A stretch of DNA of 64,000 bases from Alitta virens (Eukaryota > Annelida > Polychaeta > Phyllodocida > Nereididae), in the NCBI GenBank assembly GCA_932294295.1, contig OW028580.1, positions 28,528,896-28,592,895 on the forward strand, given 5' to 3'. The notes beneath the pieces were generated by a model. That model was not told the DNA's origin and ran no database searches. It was given only the letters and a program-made list of their open reading frames with translations. Of the stretch, positions 11,213-22,178 are shown piece by piece. The position numbers were made by a program, and so were the translations under genes. How positions within the stretch are numbered: the first letter of the stretch is position 1; the number at the start of each line of letters is the position of its first letter.

Positions 11213-11414
11213 TTTTCTTCATAAGGTGGTTTAGTTAACAGGATTTGTTGTACAGTAGAATCACACAATTTCAAAAGACCACTTGGGTGCATCGATCATT
11301 TAATAATGGACTTCATGGTGAATTTGTGTTTTATAAATATAATTATGAGGTGAATTACAATGGTGAAAGTACAACTGTAATCAAGGTATGTGGTGTTGCC
11401 TTGTACTCGGTGTC

Positions 11415-11523
11415 TGGCCTAGGGCAAGTAAAATACCCCAGCCATTGGGTAAATGTATAACATGGTGTTAACTCCAAGACATCATCTCATCAATACATCT
11501 GCCTCTGGTAGCTGGTCATACAA
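11415..11523 (+). repeat. SINE-2 tail (plus strand), interrupted by a second SINE-2
   Basis: GGCAAGTAAAATACCCCAGC, GGGTAAATGTATAACATGGT, ACTCCAAGACATCATCTC, CATCTGCCTCTGGTAGCTGG and TCATACAA run in family order. The sequence then passes into a GATA microsatellite belonging to the oppositely oriented neighbour, so the two copies lie tail to tail. Confidence 0.7.
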
Positions 11524-11832
11524 GATAGATAGATATATAGATAGATATGGGAAGTGCAGCCCTCTAAGCAAGTTCTTGCCACTATCGAGGGTTGATTGAT
11601 GAGGTGAGAGAGAGAGGAGGAGTCAACCCATGTTACAAATTTACCCCATGGGTGGGGGTCTTTTACTTGCCTCAGCATAGACACAGAGTACGAGGGACCA
11701 CCAATTTAACGTCTCATCCGAACGACATCCAGCAGGGATGTTGCTCATGAAGGGTGCCTCAGCTCGGATTGAACCCGTGTCCTTCAAAGGAGCAGGTGAG
11801 TGTCTTACCACTAGACCACCCAGCTGCTTTCA
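11524..11832 (-). mobile_element. Full-length SINE-2 with tRNA-like head
   Basis: On the minus strand it starts near 11,832 with a tRNA-like head: A box TGGTCTAGTGGTAAGACAC and B box GGGTTCAATCC. A body containing GGTGGTCCCTCGTACTCTGT follows, then the shared tail GGCAAGTAAAAGACCCCCAC and GGGTAAATTTGTAACATGGG, and it finishes in (ATCT)n. An 8-bp direct repeat TCATACAA occurs at 11,516-11,523 and 11,833-11,840, consistent with insertion into the tail of the plus-strand SINE-2. This copy defines the family's head; most other copies here are tails only. Confidence 0.75.
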
Positions 11833-11840
11833 TCATACAA

Positions 11841-12431
11841 CAAATATAGCAAGACATTCAGACATTGAGATATATATGTTACCTCTTTACTCGTTTTCTA
11901 TTGTAGCTTTCATGAAGCATGCTTTGTTAGGGTTTAAATGATGAACCAGGCCTATACTTCTAAAGAATCAACTGTATCTTTGCCTTGTGTTATATCCCAG
12001 TACCAAGAAAACCTTAACAACACAGTGAGTACATTTTACAAGGTTTTTCAAATGATGATGATGCGAATTATCTCAACTTTGCAACTTGATACTAAATGAT
12101 ACCAGTTCGTTCCCAGCCATAACATGCATCAAACCTTAGAAACTCATTTAGATTTATTATTCATAACTTATTTACAATGCAAATTCATGTCTTTCATGTT
12201 GAATTATTAAATTCAGGTGCATTATTTCGTCTCTACAGGATGGTATAATGAAATTTCACATTGTGTCCTCAGTTTAGATATGTTTCAAGCTGTGTTCCAA
12301 ATGATTATGGATCCCAAAATCTTAGTGCAACATCCCAACCTGATACTTTTAATCCTTCTCTTGCATGCTATTGTCATGAACTGACAATTTAAATATTCTG
12401 AACAGAGAAATGATTTGTGTGGCGTGGCATA
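11841..12431. other. Unassigned non-coding stretch
   Basis: AT-rich; nothing recognised. Confidence 0.5.
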
Positions 12432-12646
12432 TTAGCCACGTTAGAGGTGGATGGGTGATTAGGGCTTTACATCCTGTATTTCTGCACCAGTTGGGCTAAT
12501 TAGGACAGGCAGGGACCATGGCAATGAGACGAAGGATGAAACAGCCATCCAACTTAGGCTCAACCGGGAATCGAACCGGGGATCCAGCGGTTGGAAGCCC
12601 AGTGTGTACCTCTGAGCTAGGCCCCCGCCCTTTAGCCAAGTTAGAG
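12432..12646 (-). mobile_element. SINE-1 copy with target-site duplication
   Basis: Body 12,447-12,631 (185 bp), minus strand. The flanking 15-bp repeats are TTAGCCAcGTTAGAG (12,432-12,446) and TTAGCCAaGTTAGAG (12,632-12,646), one mismatch. The A box (CCTAGCTCAGAGGTA) and a B-box-like GGTTCGATTCC are clear on the minus strand. Head and body order match the other SINE-1 copies. Confidence 0.85.
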
Positions 12647-12856
12647 CCTGTTAGTTTGTTTGTATTGGTCAGGATAGACTTGAATGCTTGTCAAGGTCGT
12701 GGAACTGACCACACAAGAATCAAAATTGTGATTGCAATATGCCATTTTTGTGTTTTTACTTTATGTAATCCGTGTGTAAGGCGAGTTCATAAAAAATTCT
12801 GAAAAAGTGATGCTCGCATTGGTTCCATGTTATATGAACGAGCTGCAGTAATAAAT

Positions 12857-12965
12857 ATTGTATTGTATTGTATTTTTTTCATTTTATGGCATTGTATAAA
12901 TACTATATGAGATGATGAGGCATGGAGTCCATGCCGTGTTACATTAGTGGGGTCTTTTATTTGCC
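12857..12965 (-). repeat. SINE-2 tail fragment next to a (TATTG)n run
   Basis: On the minus strand, GGGCAAATAAAAGACCCCAC, TGTAACACGGCATGGACTCC and CTCATCATCTCAT follow the SINE-2 tail order. A short (TATTG)n run at 12,857-12,874 may be its simple-sequence 3' terminus. Confidence 0.5.
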
Positions 12966-14684
12966 CCTGTAGTATCAACAAATGAATTATGATATCCATA
13001 CATGTATATAGCTTTTAATTTACCTAAATTTTGTGTACACCATATTTATGAATAATTTAAATATGACAATGACAATATTAATATTTAGCATAGAAATGCA
13101 ACAGCACTTCATTCATTTGTATTTGCTTGTTTAAATCATTGGCTCATTCTGTCACACAAATGCCCATCACAGACAATCAGCACTGGATTCTTCTCAATGT
13201 TATGCTCTTCATCACTTATGAGGCGTCTGAAATATTTGTTAATTTGTAGTTCTTGTGTACACAGCCCTGCAAAAATTCTAGACCTCTTTGATGACTGTGT
13301 TTATACTTAGTTTTATATTTTTGGAGGGCGGTGTAGTAAGTAAATGTCATTGTTTTGTGACATCCTATTGTTAGCCAAAACACATTCAAAACTGGTCTCC
13401 TGTTTTTTTGCATCATCTATAAATCTTACAATTAAGATAATGCCAATATTAGTCACATTTCGTACCTAATATAAACAAAATGTAATTTGTATACAGTTCT
13501 ATTCTTTCCACTTTAGTATTAAGGCAACTTTTTAACCAGGGGTGGTCTTAATTGTAAATTTTGCTGTTTCATATTCAGTACAACTGCTGCTGTGCATGAG
13601 ATTCTTGGAGACAACATTTCTTTCCATCATGGCAGCAGATTGCCTTAGATACCATCAGGTGCATGAATATACCAGACATTCAGCGCTAGATGCCATCAGG
13701 ATACCTTTTTCTGCTAATGCCTGATAATGCCTGAATAACAGCTGAAGAGAGATGGTATCTGAATCACTACATCTGGTTTGGACAAGTACAGTTGCAAAAG
13801 CCAATGCTGATTTTGGGCAATGAAATGATACAGAATAAGTGGAAACTGACTTTGTACTATGATCAAAGATCTTCTTCAAGTGGAAAATTCCAAAATTTGG
13901 ATTCTACTTTTCCAAATATTGACATTTGCTAAGGTATATATCCATACTGCTTGGGCAAGGATGAAATTATACTGTACGAATTCAAACTTCAAATCTTTTG
14001 TTATCTATAACTAGGCATTTCCAAAGATTTTGGTACCCCTGATCCAAAGATTGCAATTTATATGTTGCAGATTTGTGGCAAGCATGAAATAATACTGTAA
14101 AAAATGCAATGGTACTGTAAAAATACAAATGGCTTTTTTAAAATGTTTATATATATAATACTTCTGTAAGTGGGCAATTTTCACAATCTTGATAACTGTT
14201 CATAGTCTACTTTTCCAAATATTTCAATGCAGATCTTCACTTTAGCAGTTGTAATATTATCCTTGGCAATTCACATATAATTTCTACCCTATTGTCTAAT
14301 CTAAATGTATGGAAATTGTTATGAATCCTACATACCGTATGCAATTATAAGGCAGAGAAAGAAAATAAACTGGCTATTTCCATGGCATTTTGGCACATGT
14401 TGCATGTTGCAAGTTGGCTTCAAAATTCTTATTTCATCTACATTGCAAACGCATATTTGACATGCTTCATCTTCATTTTCCGATGTATTACTCCTTATCT
14501 GTGGTTTGTTAAAAATTAAGAATTCTCTTTATAATTTCTCTCACTTATTCATTGATTTTCATTTCAAGTTTTCAAAACTTCACATGTTAGCATGTCATGT
14601 CAAAACTCGCAATTGAACCTTCGCTGACATGCAATCAATTATAAAACATTTAGGTGTCATAATTGATCGATTGGATGTTGTGGA
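12966..14684. other. Unassigned non-coding stretch
   Basis: No recognised repeat or gene. A word related to GAATAACAGCTGA followed by ATCTGGTTT occurs at about 13,731-13,780 and at about 11,136-11,180. It may mark a weak dispersed repeat. Confidence 0.4.
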
Positions 14685-14760
14685 TGAATAGCTAATGTAC
14701 TAGCCTGCTAGTGGACATGTCGTGGGTTCGAATCCCTACCATGCAAGGAGTGAGTTGGGC
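14685..14760 (+). repeat. tRNA-like relic, possible SINE head
   Basis: A near-perfect RNA polymerase III B box (GTGGGTTCGAATCCC) lies at about 14,722-14,736, with an A-box-like TAGCTAATGTACTAG about 35 bp upstream. The T-stem and acceptor stem do not pair well, so this is not an intact tRNA gene. It is more likely the head of a tRNA-derived SINE or a tRNA pseudogene. No second copy is in the window to define its body. Confidence 0.4.
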
Positions 14761-15194
14761 AGATTCCCTGCAACTGCTACCTCCTCCATCCCAGTGCTTA
14801 TATATGCTCTTAAGCTATTAAGCCCTAGCGTTAAAGACTAAACTCCATAGAAAGTTGAGAAAGACCCTGAATTTGCAAGTGTATGGTTGAGTCGATGGTA
14901 TGCATGCAACTGTGCATTACTCAATGGCAAACACTTAAATCGTAACAATCATCTGTAATATACTACTAGAGTTAGTGCACTTTAAAATATATCACTATAA
15001 CTAATTTTGTGGAATGGAGATGTTCATTACACACTGACCATAAAAACAGCTAAATGGAAGAGACGTTTATTGACAGCCTATACGGGACATATTCACTTTA
15101 CTATTATCTGTTCTTGTTTCCTTTAATATCTGTCTTAAACCCATGAACCACAAACTACAAATTCCCCGCCCTTAAACTCGTTACTTTAGCATTT
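14761..15194. other. Unassigned, possibly the body of the tRNA-like relic
   Basis: No independent feature was recognised. If the preceding B box belongs to a SINE, its body would lie in the first 150-200 bp. Confidence 0.35.
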
Positions 15195-15275
15195 AAGGCA
15201 GGTCATGTGACCAGGTGCACCCTTAACGAGACTAGGGATATAAGAGGTGTCCCAGGTCAGACATTAAAGGTGCAC
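15195..15275 (+). promoter_or_regulatory. Candidate TATA-type promoter
   Basis: The 12-bp palindrome GGTCATGTGACC (about 15,203-15,214) contains the TCATGTG core bound by bHLH-zipper factors such as MITF/USF. About 24 bp further lies GATATAAGAGG, a good TATA-box match, and a start site would fall near 15,270. No convincing first exon follows, so this is an inference from motif spacing and may be chance. Confidence 0.25.
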
Positions 15276-15394
15276 GTCATCAGAATTGATTTGTTAGCTC
15301 CACCAGAGCACAACCTCATCCGAAATACTGATTTACTCCAGGACCTGTTCTAAAGAACATATGAGAAATTCTGTTACACTTCGTTTTTAGTAGA

Positions 15395-15680
15395 CCCTCC
15401 ATGTTTGTTTCGAATACAATTTGTGTCAAAATGAAGCTGTTGCGTTTTAATATACCGATTTCTAGTTCTAAGAAGTTGTCTGGTGTATGGTTACCTAGAG
15501 TGCTTTAATATAACCCTCCACCATCAACATGGCTATCCATACTTGTCTCAGAAGTTTGTGTCGAAATGGATAAGTTAATATGAAACCATCAATGGGATTT
15601 TTAATTTATCTCCAGATCCCTAGTTCTAAGAATGAAAAACGATTTTAATTGGTCACCAAGAAAACCATCCATGTTTACCC
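15395..15680 (+). repeat. Imperfect tandem modules of about 130 bp
   Basis: The words TTTGTGTCaAAATG (about 15,420) and TTTGTGTCgAAATG (about 15,557), CTAGTTCTAAGAA (about 15,463 and 15,619) and CATGTTT/CCATCCATG-type words recur in the same order. This indicates two diverged tandem modules. Confidence 0.4.
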
Positions 15681-17097
15681 TACTTTACCTTCACATAATT
15701 TCCCACCTTAGCTGCCAATTTTTTTGTCATTATAAATGTATTTTATATTTTTATAGTGAGGTGGTCTTTGTCATCAGGTCAATACATAACTTATTCCAAA
15801 AAAACGAAACGTTTTTATTGAAGTTGGTCATATTCTGTGTGAGGGTGCCCTCCATCCATATGTTCTTGAGTGAGAAATAAATAAAATGCCTAAGTTCTTA
15901 AACCAAACCAAGATTCCAACCAAAAATCATAGCTCGTGAGACTAACCATTGATGGTCTACCATAACATAAGTGCACCATTAACCAACAACCACTTCCATG
16001 GTTACTGGATTCTTACATAGAGCCTTAGCTGTTACTGCTACAACATTTAATGGTTTAAAGCCTTATAAGTTTCTGACTGGCCTTATGGACAGGAAGTGGG
16101 TCAAAGGGGCCGATCCATCAAGAGCCTGACTTCAGACCCGCCTACACTCAATATGGATCAGAAGCTGAAGTTCAAATGTCCTCCTTTTGAGTAAAGTGGA
16201 GACTAGGGAGTAATTTTGTTGTGTACCGAGAACACCCCAGTACTGCAAGGTTATGGTAGAGTATAGTAAGCTACGCTATCATTCCCTAACCCTAACCAGA
16301 ATATACTTTTTTAAAACCAAAATTATGTTTTCCAAAATTGTATGGTTTGCATGTTAATATTTCTGGAATTAGGAGTATTTGATGCATTTCACTGGATTTG
16401 GGATACTTCAATGATCCCCCATATCTCTCATGCTTGGTCCTAATTGCAGGTAGTAGCAACCATGGAGCCAAGAGCTAGACTCCATGGTATTACCCAGATA
16501 ATATGCCTTATCATTGGGTTAGCAACATTCCAGCATTGGCCTCATCAGCCGATGTCGCGCTGATGTTGAGCCGATCAAGCATGATATCTGAGAACACCAA
16601 TCGACATCGACTCTACATGACCATGATAGCAAGCCAACATTGTTTTGATGTTGTTTCAGCCCAACGGTGGCCCGAACTGTGTATTGTCTGGGTTGGTAGT
16701 ATGAGCCTGGCATGGTACATTTTGATCGAGTTCATGGTGTGACATCCATTGGACATTTTCTGATCAAATGTCTTGGAATACTGCAAGGATGGCAATGAAC
16801 TAGCAGAAGGAAAAGACCAATGCCTCAATCTTCATGCCATTAGGACACAGACCAAATGTGATGCACATTATGCACATGATACATTGCAGTCTTTTAAGGA
16901 GATTTGGTGTTATTTACCACATTAAAATCTCAAAATGAAATTCTCTTGTAGCTTTATAACCTGGGATTATCTAAGTAACAGGTGTATATTGCATACTATG
17001 AGTACAGAATCTATTAAAGTCTGGTTACAGTCCATGTGAATTAGAGATTGCGTTTTTTTACCCATTTGCTTTACATCAGAGGAATTTTTAAAAAGCC
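15681..17097. other. Unassigned stretch with a 9-bp palindrome
   Basis: ACCATGGAG and CTCCATGGT form an inverted repeat at about 16,459-16,489 around a 12-nt loop. GC-richer CCGATGT/CAACATTG words at 16,530-16,690, and related words near 18,190-18,260, suggest an old DNA-element remnant. No boundaries can be fixed. Confidence 0.4.
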
Positions 17098-17270
17098 AGA
17101 CATGGCAATGATAGCTTTCTGTCTGTAATCAGCTACAGGCTTGCAGCTTTGATATCAGAAATTGACACCATCAACTTCGTAGAAGGAAATTCCTTCAAAG
17201 TGTTAGATTCAGATGTGACATCAAAGGGAAATTCGACCCCAAAACTGAGAATTGCTGTCAAGAAATTGAC
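17098..17270 (+). repeat. Dispersed repeat family D, copy 1
   Basis: Shared words with 27,484-27,640, in order: CTGTAATCAGC, ACAGGC, GACACCATCA, GGAAATTC, TTCAaAGTG/CCAAAGC, GTGACATCAAAGGGAA and ACTGAGAA. The second copy is on the same strand. It is non-coding. Confidence 0.55.
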
Positions 17271-18406
17271 AAAGATGGCTGCAGAATAATTTTAACATTT
17301 TTTAAGTGCACAAAAGTTCAAGCAAGCAACATGACATCTAGTTCAATATTGCAGAATAGCGTTCTTTCTTTCGAGATCATGTTGTGCATTTTCTTTATGG
17401 CGTTATGACAGTGCAACTCTTTTTTTTTCACTTTCAGAATAATAAGTCAGTGCATGATATAAAAGCACAGTATATGGAATATTCTTTACTTTGAGAGAAC
17501 ATTTTAATTGCATCAAAGCTTGTACAAAATGTAAACTTCAGTATAATTGCAGAGTGGCGTGTTTGTTTTTGCTTCTATATAGAAGAGTTTTGAAATTATA
17601 GTCATGAATAAGCCAGTGTAGTATTATCAGGCAATTTTTATTCCTTGTTCAGTGAGATGATTGATAATCTAAAAGGACAGAAGGGGGATACCCCGCAGAG
17701 GGCACTTTGGCTTTAATGTACTATATATAAACCCAAAGCTATCAGACCACCTTCCTATTAAGTCAACTTAACATTTAAGACCAGTAAACTATGGATTAAG
17801 GATGGCCTTAGTGGTGAAGCCCTACGGCATTTCCAAATTCCCGCAGTATATGTTTTGTGTGAAGTGACAAACCCCGTATAAGCACCACTAAACCTTCTGG
17901 TAAATATTGTGAACACAATGCTAGCGGGTAATCTCCTAAATCCTTCGGACTACTGTTGTGGAACCAGATATAACCTCACACAAAAGCACTCACCCTAATA
18001 CACAGTAAGCCACCAGAAAATATATGGAGTACTTCAATGCGTTGTTGTATGGCCAATGCATAACTCGTATGTGCTTTTTGTTGTATCTTTTTTTATGGAA
18101 CTGCAGGTGATATGACTGCCCTTTAGATGTTAAATAACAAGCTCATTAATAGCGAATCTAATTGTATCATATGTAGTTTGCATGCCAATCTAGCCAACAT
18201 TGTGCCGATAAATGTTAACATTCGGACAACATTGAGCCAACAGTGCTGACAATGAGCCAAAATTGTGCTGATGTGGTATGCTATCTATGTAGTCTATGGA
18301 GTTATAAAATAGAGCCGATTACAACAAAATTATGCTTCATCAGTTGGATATGCATGGTACATTTTGTTATTGTCTGTAGATTGCATTTGTTTGCACAGTT
18401 AATTTT
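17271..18406. other. Unassigned non-coding stretch
   Basis: No gene recognised. The part next to 18,407 may be the 3' untranslated tail of the LINE relic that follows. Confidence 0.4.
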
Positions 18407-18875
18407 CATAAATATATACAGATGGTATGAGGAATGAAACTACAGAAATGGTGTTGTAATTCCAATAAAAGAGGTCTTGCCATGTCATGGAGTACTTTAT
18501 ACACAAATTCAGTCAATCTATTTTTCCTTGTTACGTAAAGCATTTTTTACATGTTCTTTCTAGCAGTTGGTTATATGGGCTATCATAATCATTGCAAACT
18601 AATCGTATTGCTCTTTCATTTAGTTTCTCAATTTTCTTGTTTTGTCCTATTGTGTAAGTATCATACACAACTGTACAATAGACAAAATTAGACGAGATAA
18701 ATAATTCATATATTCTGAGTTTACTTGTGTAATCAATGTGTTTACATAATCTTTGGAGTGCATTAATTTGTTTTGCTGCTTGTCAACTAATTATAGATAC
18801 ATGGCAGTCAACATTCAGTTTGTTATCAATGTTGATGCCAAACAGCTTAACAACAGACTCAGATTTAATATATGA
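18407..18875 (-). pseudogene. Non-LTR retrotransposon reverse transcriptase, C-terminal relic
   Basis: Minus-strand translation gives the characteristic post-catalytic part of LINE reverse transcriptases. It begins with KLFGINIDNKLNVD (the K-LG-x-ID-x-x-L block) and continues through KLRIYELF, FVYCTVVYDTYT and KIEKLNERAIRLVCNDY, then SPYNQLLERT. Near 18,535 the frame shifts and the protein continues as NRLTEFVYKVLHDM and ARPLLLELQHH to a stop near 18,407. One further in-frame stop lies between VSII and QAAKQ (about 18,782). The catalytic YADD block, endonuclease and ORF1 are absent, so it is a 5'-truncated, inactive copy. The block order fits CR1/Jockey-type clades, but I cannot assign a clade securely. 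Confidence 0.8.
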
Positions 18876-19695
18876 ATATAGTAATTATCGTAACAGCCAG
18901 ATGATGATTTTATGCCTGTTTTGGGCTGTCATCACCACAATTTTTGAAAGAAGATAAACGTCAATATTCTGTTTACACATGGACACATATGTTTGGCAGG
19001 CAATCATTTAAAACCCAAAACCATTGAGGCAGAATAACATGTCATCCATCACTTTTTGGGGCCTCATTGGAAAGTTTATTTTAAACTCTAGACTGAAGGC
19101 AATATGTCTGCTAAACAGGGGCAGATGATTTTCTTCACATGCTTGCAACATTTCTTCAATAAAAAAAATGTTAAGGCCTGTATCATTGAAAGCTTTTTAG
19201 GATTAGTTTTTTGATTAATTTAAACAACCTTTTTTTGTCCTTTGTGACCTTGTGTTTGTCAATTAAGCACAACCTTTTTTTTTTCAAATAACACAGTTTG
19301 ACTATCATTTTATCTACCATTTAATCCATTAAAATCACATGATTTATTTTGCCCCATGAGAACTTTCATGTAGCTTGATCTTTAAATATAGCATTATCAC
19401 CTTTCAAAATCTAGAATTATATGATCTTTACAACAGCAAAGCTAGTTTTAAGGGGTCATGGTTAAGACCAGCTCACCATTTATGCCATAACAGGGTGAAC
19501 CTAAGTTTATTATTGCCATAATGTATTTACTTTGTACGTCATAAAAAAGTTATGAACAATCATTTTCAGACCAAAAGTGAACTTTCATTAAATATAAAAT
19601 ATCCATAAAAAAACATATTCCAGCAATATGTTATTGACTATTAACCACTTCGCCAACCCATACACGATTAGGAAGCAGTTTGATGTGTTATCCAA
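18876..19695. other. Unassigned; possible upstream continuation of the LINE relic
   Basis: Minus-strand frames just above 18,876 are broken by stops and I cannot extend the reverse transcriptase with confidence. Otherwise AT-rich. Confidence 0.4.
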
Positions 19696-19880
19696 AAGCT
19701 GCTAACTAAGCACCAGACAGTTTGTCTGGAAAGGAATTGCTAATTCCAGGCTGAGACAGGACAAACAAACCTGCCTAGCCGCTGTTTACTTGCAGGACCT
19801 TTATGAGATTTTCTGCAGGATCACAAAACTATTAATCTCATTGAGAGTGTTAAGCTTCCACTCTGGCAAGCATCCCACCG
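19696..19880 (+). repeat. Dispersed repeat family E, copy 1
   Basis: It carries two adjacent palindromes, CCAGACAGTTTGTCTGG and GGAATTGCTAATTCC. They are followed by CAAACAAACCTGCC, CTGTTTAC, ACCTTTATGAGA, CAGGAT and TTAATCTCATT. The same order is found at about 28,636-28,810. Conservation of both palindromes suggests a structured element. Confidence 0.6.
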
Positions 19881-20014
19881 GCGAAGGCTTTGCAAATTTG
19901 TTTTAGTTTGAGAGATTTTTCAAACGGGCATTTTCAAATAACTTGAGGGTGCACTTGGAGAATTCCTGTTGTTGAGGCATACTTCAGTGGATTTCTTGAA
20001 ATTTTGAGACGTCC

Positions 20015-20232
20015 AACACAATTGATATGTGTGTGTTGTGTGATTAGGGCTTTACATCCTGTATTTCTGCACCAGTTGGGCTAACTTGGACAGGCAGGGA
20101 CCATGGCAATGAGACAAAGGATGAAACAGCCATCCAACTTAGACTCGACCGGGAATCAAACCCAGGACCCAGCGGTTGGAAGGCCAGAGCGCTACCTCTG
20201 AGCTAGGCCCCCGCCCTAACACAATTGATATG
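20015..20232 (-). mobile_element. SINE-1 copy with a perfect 15-bp target-site duplication
   Basis: Body 20,030-20,217 (188 bp), minus strand. AACACAATTGATATG is repeated exactly at 20,015-20,029 and 20,218-20,232. On the minus strand the head reads CCTAGCTCAGAGGTAGCGC (A box), then GGCCTTCCAACC around a TCC anticodon-like triplet, then GGGTTTGATTCCCGG (B box). The TCC triplet in a CTTCCAA loop makes a tRNA-Gly origin plausible. The perfect duplication suggests a comparatively recent insertion. Confidence 0.9.
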
Positions 20233-20612
20233 ACATTGATGTCATTGCCAATATTGAGATTACCAATAAAACTAAGAAGTGAAAGAACATGCATTTTTCA
20301 CATAAACACATACAATAATCGACATTAAAGTTTGCAAAGGGTCACAGTGACTTATAATTCAACAGTTGAAGAGGTATGAGTTGAGAAATTTCTGATTTAA
20401 ACAGTTTCATAATAATGTTGTCAAATAATCCTTTTATATTATATTACACATTTTGTGTTAATAATAATATTTTCAAATAATCCTTTTATTAGATTTTGCA
20501 GCCATTTAAAGGGTTGTCTAGAAAATGTCATATACATTAGACTTTCAGGTTTTAAGCAGTGAATAAAAGGGGAAAAGTGCTTTCGGCACTCCATTGATCA
20601 AGATAGTCGCCA
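20233..20612. other. Unassigned non-coding stretch
   Basis: It contains two copies of a TTTTCAAATAATCCTTTTAT-type word (about 20,420 and 20,472), a minor local duplication. Otherwise nothing was seen. Confidence 0.45.
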
Positions 20613-21395
20613 CAATAAAATAGTTAATTATATAATATGCCTCTTTATGACACCTCTTGGATAATTCCATCAAACTTTCCGATACAATTGTCAAGAGGCA
20701 ATGTTTCCATTCTTAGAACTAGTAAAATTTACCGAGGCATGTAAAAGGAATATGTCCAACTACTTTGTCAAAATAATTGCCAAGTGCCAATGGAAAATTG
20801 TGTCCATGTTGGAACTTGAAATCCTTGAACAATCACTGATCAGTACAATTTTGTGAAAGACGCATTCTGGAGAGTTGTTCCAACCTACCTGTCAAGTACA
20901 TGTAAGATCCGCAGCTATTGTATTATATATACACTGTGGAAGGGTGGATTAGGGCTTTACATCCTGTATTTCTGCACCTGTTGGGCTAATTCGGGCAGGC
21001 AGGGACCATGGCAATGAGATGATGGATGAAACAGCCATCCAACTGAGGCTTGACCAGGAATTGAACCCGGGACCCAGTGGGTGGAAGCCCAGTGTGCTAC
21101 CACTGAGCTAGGCCCCCACTCATCTATACACTGCACATGTTTGTTTGGGTGGTATGAAATTGTGTATTTGGAGTGATCATTTGTGATTTTAGTTAGTTTC
21201 ATTAAAAACGGTCGACTCTAGACAGCTGTAGCCACCTATTCCTGGCTGTAACTATAACTGGCCAAAGCCAGCCACTTCTGCCCAATCCTAGCTTTTAGGT
21301 GGCTTACACTTAACACCATCAACTGGCGCCCTCTGTAAAAAAAAATTGAAACGACAAACTTGAGTAACTCCCAACTTATGCACCAGATGGTGCTG
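20613..21395 (+). repeat. 783-bp tandem duplication, copy 1
   Basis: By eye the whole 783 bp is repeated without a difference at 21,396-22,178. A 2-bp overlap (CA) occurs at the junction. The unit includes a SINE-1 insertion with its target duplication and the left part of an inverted-repeat element. Identity at this level means either a very recent duplication or an assembly artefact from unresolved haplotypes. Confidence 0.9.
20928..21133 (-). mobile_element. SINE-1 copy inside tandem copy 1
   Basis: Body about 20,937-21,124, with TATACACTG at both 20,928-20,936 and 21,125-21,133. On the minus strand: A box CCTAGCTCAGTGGTAGCAC, CTTCCAC anticodon-like loop (TCC), B box GGGTTCAATTCC. This head is closer to a canonical tRNA-Gly than the others. 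Confidence 0.85.
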
Positions 21396-22178
21396 CAATA
21401 AAATAGTTAATTATATAATATGCCTCTTTATGACACCTCTTGGATAATTCCATCAAACTTTCCGATACAATTGTCAAGAGGCAATGTTTCCATTCTTAGA
21501 ACTAGTAAAATTTACCGAGGCATGTAAAAGGAATATGTCCAACTACTTTGTCAAAATAATTGCCAAGTGCCAATGGAAAATTGTGTCCATGTTGGAACTT
21601 GAAATCCTTGAACAATCACTGATCAGTACAATTTTGTGAAAGACGCATTCTGGAGAGTTGTTCCAACCTACCTGTCAAGTACATGTAAGATCCGCAGCTA
21701 TTGTATTATATATACACTGTGGAAGGGTGGATTAGGGCTTTACATCCTGTATTTCTGCACCTGTTGGGCTAATTCGGGCAGGCAGGGACCATGGCAATGA
21801 GATGATGGATGAAACAGCCATCCAACTGAGGCTTGACCAGGAATTGAACCCGGGACCCAGTGGGTGGAAGCCCAGTGTGCTACCACTGAGCTAGGCCCCC
21901 ACTCATCTATACACTGCACATGTTTGTTTGGGTGGTATGAAATTGTGTATTTGGAGTGATCATTTGTGATTTTAGTTAGTTTCATTAAAAACGGTCGACT
22001 CTAGACAGCTGTAGCCACCTATTCCTGGCTGTAACTATAACTGGCCAAAGCCAGCCACTTCTGCCCAATCCTAGCTTTTAGGTGGCTTACACTTAACACC
22101 ATCAACTGGCGCCCTCTGTAAAAAAAAATTGAAACGACAAACTTGAGTAACTCCCAACTTATGCACCAGATGGTGCTG
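21396..22178 (+). repeat. 783-bp tandem duplication, copy 2
   Basis: Apparently identical to 20,613-21,395. The downstream junction (22,179 on) continues into unique sequence that completes the inverted-repeat element started inside the unit. Confidence 0.9.
21711..21916 (-). mobile_element. SINE-1 copy inside tandem copy 2
   Basis: This is the duplicate of the insertion at 20,928-21,133, offset by exactly 783 bp including both target-site repeats. It is therefore not an independent insertion event. Confidence 0.85.

Noticed and set aside
14685..14760. Functional tRNA gene
   Set aside because: The B box is good, but the T-stem and acceptor stem do not pair and no anticodon arm can be defined.
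21208..21222. GGTCGACTCTAGA resembles a cloning-vector polylinker (SalI-XbaI)
   Set aside because: Only 13 bases match, no further vector sequence follows, and it sits inside a native repeat; chance is sufficient.
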